DNA of 64,000 nt. Origin: Populus alba (Eukaryota; Streptophyta; Magnoliopsida; Malpighiales; Salicaceae). The DNA lies in the NCBI RefSeq assembly GCF_005239225.2, contig NC_133296.1:11222001-11286000 (forward strand), given 5' to 3'. A model generated the notes under the pieces. The model saw only the letters and a list, made by a program, of their open reading frames with translations, did no database searches and had not been told where the DNA came from. The position numbers were made by a program, and so were the translations under genes. How positions within the stretch are numbered: the stretch's first letter is position 1; each line of letters starts with the position of its first letter. Positions 47,469 to 59,049 of this stretch are shown here, one piece after another.

Positions 47469-48419
47469 GGAAAGTTGATCCTCCTCCTAAACCCAAACAT
47501 ATACATACATATGCAAATATTTTTTTTTTTTTTTTTTTATCTTAGAAATCAATTCTAGCTCCTGAGAACACCTTGTTTTATTTTTTTTTATACAAACAAT
47601 GTTTTTTTTTTTAATCTATTAATCTAGTTTGTACATGTTTGTATAAAAACATGTATATTGACTATCATTTTGTTGCGAGTTCACATTACAAAGTTTGAGA
47701 TTCAAGTTGTTTATTTCTTCATATGACCAACTAGCTTATGTATTACTATTGAATCTTTCCTTTTACTTTGTTTGCTCATCTTCGATCCAAATTTTAGATG
47801 GAGTCTCCACCTTCAACTTGAAGGGGATATATTATGGAAATAATCCTTATATATATAAATACCTTACATAGCTTAGTTATCATATGTAGTGTAGTCCACT
47901 ACTAGTATTGTACATAACCATATACATATAAATACAAATGATGGTTGTTATAATTGTAAACACCCATTACAATTTATACAAATCAATCTCTTAATTATTT
48001 TGACTGTAAGAATTAACTTACATACCTGCATCTTTAATAATGTATGTGGTGATGACTAATATGATTGATCAATATTAAGCCTTTAAGAATTGTTCTTTTA
48101 ATAATTGTTCACCTTAGTCTTTTATGTAAAATTAAAGGAATGGAAAAAGAAGAATTCAATAGAAAATATTATGCCTCCTTGCTATGATTTTTTGTATTAT
48201 ATTCAATGTGTTTATGATGCATTACGTGCACACATATGTACACACGTATATGTTATTCCTAATACAATTAAGAAAATTAAAAGAAACAAAAAAAGTATGT
48301 TTTAAACTAGAACAAAAGGTACAAAACATAAAAAGTATGTTTATTTATATGGTTAGAAAGTTTCATGTGCCTTCTAATTAGTATTAGGTTTTAGTATATC
48401 CTTTCAAGTTGATTATGGG

Positions 48420-49043
48420 TAGGAGCACACAACCAACTTTGATTAGAAAAAAAAAGAAGAAAAAATAGATGAAGCTCAATAGTTTGATAAGAAAATCCAT
48501 TATCTAATCATCAATGGAAATAAACTGAACATGTAATTCCTTTTTCTAATCATATCATGAACAAAATGAAAAAAAAAAATCAATAGGTTTCATGCATGAA
48601 TGAAAAAATCAGATAAGTCATTAGATAAGTTGCTTCAAAACTATCACACTATAATATAAAAGAACAAGATAATAGATAACCAAGTTTAGAAGCATTAACA
48701 ATAACCTTATATTCAACCTTTACAGAAGATTGATAAACCATTTTCTACTTACTAGACTTTTAAGAGATAAGGCTATATCCAAAATGGATAACATAATCAT
48801 CTATAAACTTTTCATCATCAATATTATTAGTCCAATTAGAGTCAATAAATCCATGTAGTTAAATATCATAAGAGGCAATAAAAGATATGCCAAATTGAGA
48901 TGTACTATGAATTTAACATAAGATACATTTAACAACAAGTCAATGATCCTCTAACGAGCGGTGCATAAACTGTCAAACCTTATTAACAATATATATTGTA
49001 AAAGTAACATGCTGAAGAAATTCAACCAAGCGATGATATAAAG
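48420..49043 (-). pseudogene. Copia RNase H remnant of host element (distal part)
   Basis: The minus strand reads, with stops, YHRLVEFLQHVTFT, IVNKV.QFMH, HSTSQFGISFIAS, LHGFIDSNW, VIHFGYSLIS.KSSK and VEYKVIVNASKLGYLL. These follow the order of Copia RT carboxy end and RNase H. It continues directly from 51777 once the nested element and one copy of taaag are removed. Confidence 0.8.
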
Positions 49044-49236
49044 TGAGAATGTTTGAAACTGCCACACATTTGGTGGTGAGTGTTGTATTTATATACATCT
49101 GGTTGTGTAAAGTATTACATGAACATAATTATGAGCAAGATAAAAGGAAAGGATTAGATATAACTGTGCCTATGATTATGGATAGAAAAAAATGCATATA
49201 TGGAAAGTCCTTGATTAAGGCTGATGATCTTCAACA
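49044..49236 (-). repeat. 3' LTR of nested Copia
   Basis: Ends tgagaatg...ttcaaca on the plus strand. Partner of 51582-51776 with roughly one difference in ten bases. A TATA-like 'tatttatata' is present. Confidence 0.92.
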
Positions 49237-49259
49237 CCCCCCGCAAGCTAAACATTAGG

Positions 49260-49520
49260 TTGGGATTGATGTGGAGCTTGGATTGAAAAAATTAAATGAG
49301 AGCTTCAGGCACACTTTTGGTAAAGATATCAGTAACTTGTAAGTGAGAAGGAACATATTGTGTGCGAAGCTTATCGGCAAGAACAAGTTCACGAAGAAAA
49401 TGGTAATCTAACTTAACATGCTTGGCCCTCTTGTGAGAAATAGGGTTGGAACTTAAGAAAATGGCACTTTTGTTGTCACATAAAAAAAAGGCCGCTGTGG
49501 AAGGGAAACTTTCATATCAT
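49260..49520 (-). pseudogene. Copia RNase H end
   Basis: The minus strand reads CDNKSAIFLSSNPISHKR, AKHVKLDYHFLRELV and LRTQYVPSHLQVTDIFTK, the classic end of Copia RNase H. It is joined near 49520 to integrase sequence, so RT is missing. Confidence 0.88.
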
Positions 49521-50371
49521 GAAGGAGGGGAAAATTTATTTGGCATATAATCACATAAACATGGATACACACGACAACCAAAAGGATGAAAGTTATCATA
49601 ATTGGGAGGATAACCGTATAGAAGTTCAAAGGGGACTTGCCTCCGAGAAACGGTATGGGCAAACTGTTGATGATGTAAGCTGCAGTGCTAAAGGCATAAA
49701 CCTAGAAGTGAGGAGAAGTCTGAGAATGGAAAAGAAGAGCCAAACCAGTTTCAGTCACATGACAATGTTTTCTTTCAGCACGACCATTTTGGGCAAAAGT
49801 ATATGGGCAAGATAGCTAATGATGGATACTCGAGGTATGACGGTGAGTTGTAAAGAAATTGCTAGTAAATTCTGCACCACCGTCACTTTCAAAAAAAAAT
49901 ATGCGAGAAAAATATTGATTTTCAACAAATTTTTGAAATTGAATAAGGGTATCATAGAAGTCAGATTTCAATTTTAAAGGATAAAGCCAAGTAAAGCGAG
50001 AATAATCATCAATAAACAAAACATAGTAGTTATGACCCAAATTAGATTCTATAGGTGAAAGGACCCCATATGTCACAATGAATTAGATCTAACACATTTG
50101 ATGACCTATGTTCATTATAAGAATAAGGCAAGTAATGCTTTTTTGCAAGTTGACATGTATCACATAACTTAGGAGAGGATAATAAAAATGTGAGATGAAG
50201 TTGTCCTTTTTTATTTAATAAAACAAGAATAGAATGATTCACATGTCCAAGGCGTGCATGCCATAAATTATATGAAACATGAAGAGATTTATTTTTAAGG
50301 AAAAAAATAAATGCAGAATTTCCACACTCTAGCACATATAAACCTTCATCGCATCTGCTGGTTGCCACCAC
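49521..50371 (-). pseudogene. Copia GAG-pre-integrase and integrase, broken
   Basis: From 50371 downward: WHARLGHVNHSIL with CDTCQLAKKHYLPY (zinc-binding H-H-C-C part), then LIHCDIWGPF, a frameshift, then YYVLFIDDYSRFTWLY and ESDGGAEFTSNFF (core domain with the second catalytic Asp region). Toward 49560 comes PNYDNFHPFGC. The frame is interrupted near 50050 and 49820, so no single integrase can be made. Confidence 0.88.
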
Positions 50372-50899
50372 CTTTTCCTGTTAGGTAATTCTGAACAATA
50401 AAAAAATTATTAGCAAAGGTAACTGATAAAGAAAAATCATTTGTGAGTTTACTGATGGACAAAAGATTTTTAGTAAGGTGAGGAACAACTAAAACATCTA
50501 ACAATTTGAGATCTAGGGAAGGGGAAAGATTACGTGTATGGGTAATGGGTAGGGAACCATTCCCTACAATTACACATTCCTTACCCGTGTAAAATGTGGT
50601 ATACTCTAATTTGGAATGATGGAGTCATGTGAGCTGAAGCCAGTCAGATTCAGCAAGATATGTTATTGGGTTTATATCTGATTATAACACTGCTAACATC
50701 GATATCATAGTGTCCTTTCTAGCCGGTAAATCTAGCAGCGTGGTGGACGACGACCTTGGTTAGTGTGAGTGTTGCTCTGTCCATAATGGAAATAGTTGCT
50801 ATTGGACTCATACCACGACCATGATTTTGGCGAAAAGAGTTGCTTCCACGATGAGAAGAGCTTTTTGTTGAGAGTGAATGCTGCAACTGAAGCGCTAAA

Positions 50900-51540
50900 G
50901 TCTTAGAGATTTTTAAAAATTTTCAAAACTCTAGCTTTAGAGACGAGGTAGAGAAGCAAGAGAGATGAGTTTATGCCATATGAGCATTGAGACATTAGAG
51001 GAATCAGGCCCGAGAGCATGAAAAAACCAATGAACTTTGTTGGTTTCATCAGCTGGTGATGATTTCATAAAGTTGATCATATAAAGCTTTGAATGCACGG
51101 GCATAGCAGTGATTGTACGGGTGCCACACTTCATCAATTAAAGGTCATATGTCAGATGAATTTCACATGTTCTTGAAGCAGTGATTGAAGGTGTTTTCTA
51201 GGGCAGTTCAGACCTCACGAGATGTGGAGAGATCGACAACTTCATCCATTGCCTCCTCTATGAGAGGGGAAAGGAGGAGGTTGAGGTTAAGGAAAAGCTG
51301 GTTAGTTGCTTTCCATGCTAGGTGACTGTTGTTTAGTGTCTGAGAGGTGGGAGGATCGAATGGTGGTGGCGGCACAAGGATGCCATCCACATGACTCAGA
51401 AGACCTTGACTTTTAAGAAGAGGAAGAAGTTGACTCTTTTATAAGAGATAATTGGAGGAGGAGAGCTTGATTATAACCATGTGAAACATGGTGTTTAAGG
51501 GAAGAAGGGTGGGAGAAGAATTAGAAGAGTTGGAAGCCAT
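50900..51540 (-). pseudogene. Copia gag remnant
   Basis: Minus-strand pieces HLAWKATNQLFLNLN, IEEAMDEVVDLSTSREV and DETNKVHWFFHALGP follow the UBN2-type Copia gag order. They are split by stops and frameshifts; the start near 51540 is just inside the primer site. The zinc-knuckle part (about 50400-50900) is largely unreadable. Confidence 0.75.
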
Positions 51541-51569
51541 TAGGATCGTGGAATGTTAATCCAATGGAA

Positions 51570-51581
51570 GCTCTGATACCA
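51570..51581 (-). other. Primer-binding site, initiator tRNA-Met type
   Basis: On the minus strand it reads tggtatcagagc, immediately next to the 5' LTR. This is the classic Copia primer site. Confidence 0.92.
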
Positions 51582-51776
51582 TGAGAATGTTTGAAACTGC
51601 CACACATTTAGTGGCGAGTGTTCTTGTATTTATATACATCTGATTGTGTAATGTATTACATGAACATTATTGTAAGTAAGAGAAAAGGAAGGGATTAGAT
51701 ATGATTGTGGATGTGATTAAGGATAGACAAAATGCACATATGAAAAGTCCTTGATTAAGGCTAATGATCTTCAACA
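51582..51776 (-). repeat. 5' LTR of nested Copia
   Basis: Partner of 49044-49236; followed by taaag at 51777-51781. Confidence 0.92.
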
Positions 51777-51781
51777 TAAAG

Positions 51782-52480
51782 TATGATAAAAAAACAAAAA
51801 GGCTGAACCATTATTAGAGATGTTGGAAAGACAAGAACCAATAATTATCAATGTAGAAACTAGTTAACATTCGTATATGAAAGCTTTGTGCACAATGTCA
51901 AAGGTATATCAAGACTAAGAGAAGAATAACCAATGAGAAGTATATTATATCTCAATACCAAAAACATAACTCAAATGACCCAAGTCTCAAATAAAGAGTT
52001 TTGTGTGATGGTAAACAATCAACTGAGTCATGAAAGAAAGTTCATTTCATGTGATAATGATATCGTTAACATAAACTGAAATGTATATGTAAATAGTCTA
52101 TTATCTATATATAAAAAGTGAAGTTTACTATTAATATCAGACTCTAAAAACTTGATCCCTAATAAGATATAAGTAACCATGATAATAATAAAACAAATTA
52201 TTATCTAAAACATTTTGACATATAGAAAGAAAGTATTTTATAATACTAGGAAAATACAAAATGAAAGACAATTTTATGAAACGTTGAGTTGTATGAATTG
52301 AAATACGTGTAAGATATTTAGTTTCTTGCCATCACCTATTTTGAGTTGTTCAAAGCCAATATAGGGTTCCATGTGAATGTGTCTAGTAATGTGTGGCATG
52401 ATATGATGTGTTGCCTTGGTATTAAAATGTCATGATTGGTTATAATTCAAAGTAAAGTGACTAGTTGAAGCATGTGGGCC
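51782..52480 (-). pseudogene. Copia RT and protease-border remnants of host element
   Basis: Reading the minus strand from 52480: HFNTKATHHIMPHIT and YIGFEQLKIGDGKKLNIL (protease/gag border, the active-site D of the usual DSGA is not seen). Then from about 52070 FSVYVNDIIIT (RT active-site YVDD altered to YVND), FMTQLI, LGHLSYVFGIEI and GSCLSNISNNGSA. The integrase is missing between them, and stops are frequent. Confidence 0.8.
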
Positions 52481-52499
52481 AAAGATGGAGAATCCAAAA

Positions 52500-53520
52500 T
52501 TAAAGAGGTAAAAAGTTTCCTTTAGGAAGTGAACTAGCACCTAAAATAATGAAAGGAACATAATAGGATAGTATGATTATAGTTACTATAAATTTAGCAC
52601 TAGATTTTGGGTGTTTTGTTTTGGTTAATTCCATCATGATTCATTCCAACGTCTAAAGTTTCTTCTATTTTAGTGATCTCTCTAATTTCAATCACACTTC
52701 ATATTGAAAACATCATTCCAATCATAGAAGAAATAAGAGTTAAAATTGTTACCATTGTCAATAAAAGTTGATTATCTATTAGTCAAATGGACATTCATGT
52801 CATCAACAAGTGTGGATCTAATAGAAAGCATACAAATTCATAATTATGTAAGAATTTATTATTCAAGAGTAAACTATGGAATTCTAAGAAGGTAACAAGT
52901 TTGAATCAAGCTATGAGAGTGTTACTAAGTCCTTGAACTCTGATCGTAGGCTTTCGAACATATGCAAGTTAAAATTTAAAAGTGGGTAGCATGCTAATTA
53001 AATGTTGCCAATTCATGATTTTTGGTTTTCTCATTATGTGTATAAGTCAAACTGATTCTTTAAGGAGTTGTCATAGTTCAAAAATGCTTAAATAAAGTAA
53101 TATAATTTGGGTTATTGATAGTCAGGCGAAGGCTAATTCTAGTATTGTTCAAATAGAGTAAGAAATCGACAATAAATAACTTTAGATAGTAAAAGGATGT
53201 AATTAAAATGCTCATTCTTAGTGGATCCTATTTAACATGTGTAGGTAATTTGGGTTTGTTATGGTAATGGATGTGTTCTCTATAATAAAGAAGGGCAGTA
53301 GCAAAAGATGATTTTAATCCATCAATGAAGCTATAAAAGATTTTTCAATAATAATAATAATAAAAAAAACTCTTGGTTTTAACCTTTCAAAGCAAGTACT
53401 TTTTATTCGTTAGTTTTAGAAAAATATAATAATAAGCATTCTGAAATCATAATAATAGAGTTCTTATTGTAGATTACTAGTTGTTTAGGAGGGAAGGGGT
53501 AGGCTACTATTTCTTGTTGC
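52500..53520 (-). other. Probable gag region of host Copia, unreadable
   Basis: Minus-strand frames are full of stops; fragments of hydrophilic gag-like sequence were seen but no diagnostic motif. No other gene recognised. Confidence 0.4.
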
Positions 53521-54079
53521 TAAAAGTGTAAGAGATATTACACGGAGAAGTTATGGATGTTCTTAAGCAAAAGGTTCTGGTGCCTTGTAAAATCAAGGGA
53601 GTGGAAAAAAATGAAAGACAAGAAGGAGAATTTCACAAGAAATATTATGCCCTCACTATATGTTTTCTGTATTAGATTCAATATGTTTATGAAATATTAC
53701 CAAAAAAAGAGAGTGCAAATATGTGTGTGTGTTAATCTTAGTGCAAATATGTTTTTGTATTACATTTTTTTACTTCAAATTAATATTTTTTATTATTTTT
53801 AAATTATTTTAATTTGATGATGTTAAAAATAATTTTTAAAAAATAAAAAATTTTAATTTTAATATATTTTTAAATAAAAAATACTTTAAAACATAATTAC
53901 AACTACAACCATACTTCCCACCAGGCAACTAAAACGCTTTGACACCACACGTACTCCAACACGGTTCATGATGTTTATGAGAGAATTAGCAAAATAATAA
54001 TAATAATAATAAATATAGATATTTTTAACAAGTAAAATTAATTAATTACTATAGATTAATTAATACATCCAAATGACAT

Positions 54080-54320
54080 ACCTCCCACGTCTGACATGGA
54101 TCGTAGGCCCATTTTGTCATCTTGCATAGTGTAGCGAGTCATTTCAAAGAGGCCGTACAAGGATTGGTAATTTCCTATCCCATCATTTTCTTACTTTTTC
54201 ATTTCACGGTTCTAAAATGTTTGTCCGGCATTGATTAAATGACTTACGACAAAATATATCATGCATTTCCCGACAAACAAATTCACGCGTGGTTTTTTTT
54301 TTTTTTACTTATCCGGAAAT
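54080..54320. repeat. Diverged duplication, partner of 55660-55860
   Basis: Shares '(g)cggttctaaaatg', 'cgacaa(a)atatatca', 'atttcc(c/t)gac' and 'aaattca(c/t)g(c/g)gtgg' in the same order with 55660-55860, about 1.56 kb downstream. Confidence 0.6.
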
Positions 54321-54420
54321 ATTTCAACGTCACAAAATGAAAGCTTTTTAACTTGAAGCACATTCTCAGTGCAAGGCTCGTATCTCAAATAATTAAACTT
54401 GGATCCTAGGTCCTTGTAAA

Positions 54421-54424
<4 letters not shown>

Positions 54425-54460
<36 letters not shown>
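54425..54460. repeat. AT microsatellite
   Basis: Uninterrupted TA dinucleotides. Confidence 0.9.
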
Positions 54461-54461
<1 letters not shown>

Positions 54462-54559
54462 TTAAAATCTGTCGACGAAACAATAACATAAAAGAATAGT
54501 TTTAGTTTAGAACATGAAACGACACTGAAAAATATGAAACATATGTGAAGCAGGCATTC

Positions 54560-54790
54560 ATTTGGTTGTCTGAAATAGTTCATGCTCATCTGGAAATCTC
54601 TAGCAATCTTTAGAGGGCTGTATTTTCATGTTTGTCGGAATCAAAGGGTCAATAAATACGTGGAGAAAAGGCTATGGGAACAGATGCTGAGGGGCCTCTG
54701 GGTTTTTGGCAGCTTGTTTTGATTGTAATGTCTCTTTCTATCTGCTTCAAAGTACAAATATTTATGACATTCCAAACCACGTGGAGCATA
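54560..54790. repeat. Duplicated segment, partner of 46890-47110
   Basis: See 46890-47110. Lies between the AT microsatellites, about 7.6 kb from its partner, with the Copia nest in between. Confidence 0.55.
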
Positions 54791-55006
54791 AGGAGGTGGT
54801 TTTCATGTTTCGATTACTGTAATGGATAGAAATGGAATCTCGTGAGCGGCCTCTGAATGGTGAGAAGAGAGCTGGATGGATAATCTTAAGTTTATATATT
54901 TACTTGCTCAGAGTGAATATGGTTGAAGATATTATGTTCATGGGATCCCACGTATGATGAAGAGAGAAAACTCGTCGTCGATGATATCTTAGGCTTCTTT
55001 ATTCAT

Positions 55007-55010
<4 letters not shown>

Positions 55011-55066
<56 letters not shown>
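55011..55066. repeat. AT microsatellite
   Basis: About 27 TA dinucleotides, the longest in the window. Confidence 0.92.
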
Positions 55067-55068
<2 letters not shown>

Positions 55069-55659
55069 TAGTTCTTTTCGGTCGATATAAGCTGAAAACA
55101 TGCAGGTTTTATTATTTGATATTTTAAGAAACGTCCAGTCGTAATTTAGGTTTTTTATTTGATATTTTATTTTTAATTAATATTAGTGTTCAAGCCGACT
55201 GATTTGAAAATGATTTTTAAACTGTAATTCAAGTTTTTTTATTTGATATTTTAAACTGATTGAGGTGATTTTTTTAGTACAAAACTTAGTTTCCCATGCA
55301 GAATCGAGGATAGTTGTTTTGTTTTTTAAAAAAAAATAGTAAAAAAATTAGAAAAGTTTAATCATACTAAGAAATCACTTTTTTTTTTCTTTTTGTGTGG
55401 ATAATGTCATTGTAGAAGTTCAAAATTATTGTTTTAAAATAAGTAGTCATATACAATAAGCTTTGGCAGAGTTTTTTTTTTTTATAAAAAAAATTAATAT
55501 GAATATCCGAAGTAGTTTATATACAATCCAATTAATCTTACAAATATAAATATTAAAAGATAAATTTAAAAACTGAGCTAATAAGCTTTTGAAGTTGCAG
55601 AGTTGTTATCCTCGGCTCCGTAGCAAGTAGCAACCAGTAGTAAAACGGATAAGGAGTCA

Positions 55660-55860
55660 ATTTGGAGGGGTTGCTGTCGCGATGCCATGACTAGACGTCC
55701 CATGATCATATCCTACATTTACTCTCATTTTTTTCGTTTCTTCGTTTTGCGGTTCTAAAATGCTTCGGAGTCTTTGTCAGGGATTACTGACTGAATGATC
55801 TCCGACAATATATATCACTAATTTCCTGACAGATAAATTCATGGGTGGCCGACAAAAAAT
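55660..55860. repeat. Diverged duplication, partner of 54080-54320
   Basis: Second unit; includes 'gttttgcggttctaaaatgc' and 'cgacaatatatatcactaatttcctgacag'. Confidence 0.6.
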
Positions 55861-56204
55861 TTATAGCGATTCTTGGGATTTTAAACAAAATTATCTCAAT
55901 GAATTAATTTTTTTTGTCCTTGATAATCTTTATAAAGAAAGAGCACTATAAGCACATATTCTCTCACATGTAATTGCTTTCGGAATGATGCTATTTTCCA
56001 GCTCAGTTTTCATGAACACTGGAAAGTGTTTTTGGTTATGTCATGGAAACTGAGCTGAATGAGAATGAAATGAAGAGATAAAAATAGGGCAAAATTTTGA
56101 GGATCAAATTTGATATAATCAACAAATAATGCGGAAATCAAATTTTTTTTCCTGAAAACCAAGCCAAATTTTTCTTTTACTGGAAAGTGTAAACTTTCTG
56201 GAAA

Positions 56205-56206
<2 letters not shown>

Positions 56207-56235
<29 letters not shown>
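56207..56235. repeat. GA microsatellite
   Basis: Run of AG dinucleotides of about 28 bases. Confidence 0.9.
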
Positions 56236-56239
<4 letters not shown>

Positions 56240-57399
56240 TAATTATCTCCTATGAAAGATATTGTGATATCTAATAATCACATCCATATGTTGTTGCTTG
56301 GAATTGATTTCCACTAGAATCCCACATAATTTTTCTTGAGCATAGAGATTCTCACATCAATTATATATTCAATGAACTTAATTTGTTACACCTTCATTTT
56401 TTATAAGAGGATGCACGATGTTGGCTTCTCCAAACCCCAAAGGGTGATGCGAGGCTACCTATAAATCGTTAATTTCGAAGACCAGCTCTAGCTCTTAATT
56501 CCAGAAACATAGATTTGGGATTATTAAAAAACATCATTAAAAAAAAAAAAATTGCTACTCCTAAAGCATTTTGTCTAAAACCCTGTTTTGTTAATATTTC
56601 TTTCTTCAATGAATTAATAGATTGTTTCAACTTCAAGTCTAAGCCTAGCTTGAGGCTCAAGTGCGAGATGATCCAAGTTAGCGTGCTTGTATGACTTAAG
56701 TTCAAAACTTACTTTGCTTAGCTACTTTTTTATAAAAGCTTTTGCGCTATTTGGGACTAATTCAAACTCTTTATCTTTCTACTATATAAACTACAAGAAA
56801 ATCTTCTTTCTTTTCTATATTTGATAGAGAGTTTTAGATTTTTCAAAACATGCCAATAAAAGGTCTATTTAAGATTAATTTCTTAGTTACCTATAATTTA
56901 TTTTACTAATTTTAATATAATATGTTAAAGAGCTTTTGTTGGATAATAAATTTCAATAAAGTCTTAACTCTAAAAGTCAGTAGACATCGTTTTTAATTTG
57001 GACCTCAAAAAGTGCCAATTAACAATGGTTTCAAAAATATTTTTCAACAATCCTTCACATTAAATAGAAATTGATCTGACAGGTATAAAAAATCAAAGAT
57101 TCATAAGAGATACTAATTTGGAGGGTCGTTACTTATAATAGGTGGATTTTGGCTATGAACATTGTTTAGTAAATCTAATGTAGTTTGTCTAAATAGTGAA
57201 CACAATATTTTGAATTATTCAGTGTTTTATATAAATCAAGACAATAATATTTACATAATTCTCTACCTAGTACATTGAGAGTTGATAAATTGTTCATGTC
57301 CAAGTGTTCATCATCCACTTATTTGTAAGTGAAAAACATCATATTCTTAGTGTATAAATGTCTTGTTACATCAATATTAATCCATTATTGCTTCGAATT

Positions 57400-57850
57400 C
57401 TTAATATGGTTGACATCATTTTCAAAACTTCATTAGTGAGTTGATCAACCTCGATGATATTAGCTTGAGTAGTCCTTTTCTTTTTAGGGTTCCCTTGTTG
57501 AGCTCTATTTTTGCAATCCTTAACCAAATGTTCAATCTTGTTATAGTTGCAGAATTTACCATTGAACTTCTTAGCAATTTATTTTCTCTTTACAACAAGA
57601 TTTTTCATTTAACTTTTTTTTTTGTTGGACTTTGCCACTTGTTTTACAATGTTTGCTTGGCTTATCTTTTAGGTCATTTATTTTCCTCTTATATCCTTAA
57701 TATCAAAATAAAGTCTACAACTCTTATTTTCTTGAGCAATGTTATTCTTGAAGTCTTTTTAATATATGACAACTTTTCAATAATTACAACTACTTGAAAA
57801 GACTCATTTACAATCATATCTTCAACAAGACTATCATGGAAGATGATTTG
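57400..57850 (-). pseudogene. Copia gag fragment with decayed zinc knuckle
   Basis: Minus-strand reading gives VEDMIVNESFQVVVIIEKL, then FNGKFCNYNKIEHLVKDC followed by KNRAQQGNPKKKRTTQANI. This is a Copia gag carboxy part whose CCHC knuckle has lost its second cysteine (CNYN in place of CxxC). Stops and a frameshift interrupt it. It is an isolated piece with no LTR seen nearby. Confidence 0.78.
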
Positions 57851-57899
57851 AAACTTTTAAACTTTGTTTATAATGGTCACTTACATATTCTGAAACTTT

Positions 57900-58930
57900 A
57901 ATTTATCACTTATAGATTTTATTTAAAAATAATATATAATGCTAAATAGTATTAATTCAGAACATGGCATGGCTTATATGAGGCAAGGATATTTCTTACT
58001 TTTAGTTTAAATAATGATGGATTTAGTTTTTTTTTTTAATATTGGTATCTGGATTAGTTTGTATATATTTTAATTAATTTCAAAAGTTTTAAAATTAATA
58101 ATAATATATATCTCTAATAATTTTAAAATTTATAAAATTTAAATTGATAATTTTTAAAAATAAAATAATACTTAACCCATTAAAGGATATGGTTTAAAAT
58201 TTGAAAGTTCTTTTGTTTAAGTGACGTGCTGTCGTTCTATATTTTGTTTTTTATGTTGTTTTAATTTTGAATGGAGAAATTATGGATAATGTGTGTACGA
58301 TTGTTCAAATCCAAATACTTCTTTAGATGTACTAACGATGCAAAATTATTTTGGGCCCAGTGACGGTTTTGTTTTTTTTCTTCATTAATTGTGATGACAA
58401 CTCTCAGGATATGAAAAAATCTTCAAAAGGTTAAAGCTCAAAAAGAAACTATTTTTTATTGCAGTTTTCAAATTCTTTTTCTTTCGACCACGGACCTTTT
58501 TTTCTCTTTTATTATAAGCCAAATAAGCTGGAGAAAATAAAACTTAAAACTTGTTTAAATTTATTTTATATTAAATTTTTAATTTAATTAAAAAATAAAG
58601 CTAATAAAATTTGAAATCATAATCATTTAATTATCAATATTTTAATATCATATTAAATTTAATAATTGAATTTTAGTTTTATAAAAAAAAGTTTGGTGTG
58701 CAGTTTTTGAAAGTTTAAGTCATACAAATTTTAAAGTTATTAAAGGATTATATGATTGTTAATTTTAAAATTTATAATATTAATTAAGTTACACGTAAGC
58801 TGGTTTAGATATTTATATATAATAAAAAAATTATATATAAAAAAATTGCTATGAGAGAGGCATCGAGATATTCAACGACAATTATAACAATACAGGGCCT
58901 TTATGTAATTGCGTTAAAAAAAGAAGAAGC
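57900..58930. other. AT-rich DNA upstream of the storage-protein gene
   Basis: No gene or clear repeat recognised apart from A/T tracts. The last part would hold the gene's upstream regulatory sequence. Confidence 0.5.
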
Positions 58931-58943
58931 TATGGTCGATTTC

Positions 58944-58952
58944 TATATAAAG
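58944..58952 (+). promoter_or_regulatory. TATA box of the storage-protein gene
   Basis: tatataaag, about 100 bases before the ATG at 59050. Confidence 0.75.
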
Positions 58953-59049
58953 GCACAAGAGGAGCACCCAAATACCATCATTCCACAAAGCAGTTGCATT
59001 TAATTATCTAAAGCATTGTCACTTCACTTTAACACTTGAGCTACATAGA

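Larger units (their letters stand above)
49044..51776 (-). mobile_element. Nested, internally deleted Ty1/Copia element
   Basis: LTRs of 193 bp (49044-49236) and 195 bp (51582-51776) are flanked by a perfect target duplication taaag (49039-49043 and 51777-51781). The primer site tggtatcagagc and the polypurine tract gcgggggg mark the minus orientation. At 2.7 kb it is about half of a full Copia element: RT and part of gag are gone. Confidence 0.93.
48080..53760 (-). mobile_element. Decayed Ty1/Copia element, host of the nested Copia
   Basis: Degenerate terminal repeats are suggested by similarity of about 48105-48240 with 53557-53700 (aatattatgcc, ttctgtattagattcaat, atgtttatgaaatattac). Between them, on the minus strand, are protease/gag border, RT and RNase H remnants. 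The RT/RNase H reading is interrupted at taaag by the element 49044-51776. Exact outer ends are uncertain. Confidence 0.65.

Noticed and set aside
47800..47990. Possible plus-strand Copia LTR start after 'ccaccttcaacttgaagggg'
   Set aside because: The phrase resembles a Copia polypurine region, but no second LTR, target duplication or coding sequence could be matched.
49043..49258. 71-codon plus-strand frame
   Set aside because: It coincides with the nested Copia LTR on the opposite strand.
57441..57797. 118-codon plus-strand frame
   Set aside because: It is the antisense of the Copia gag remnant read on the minus strand.
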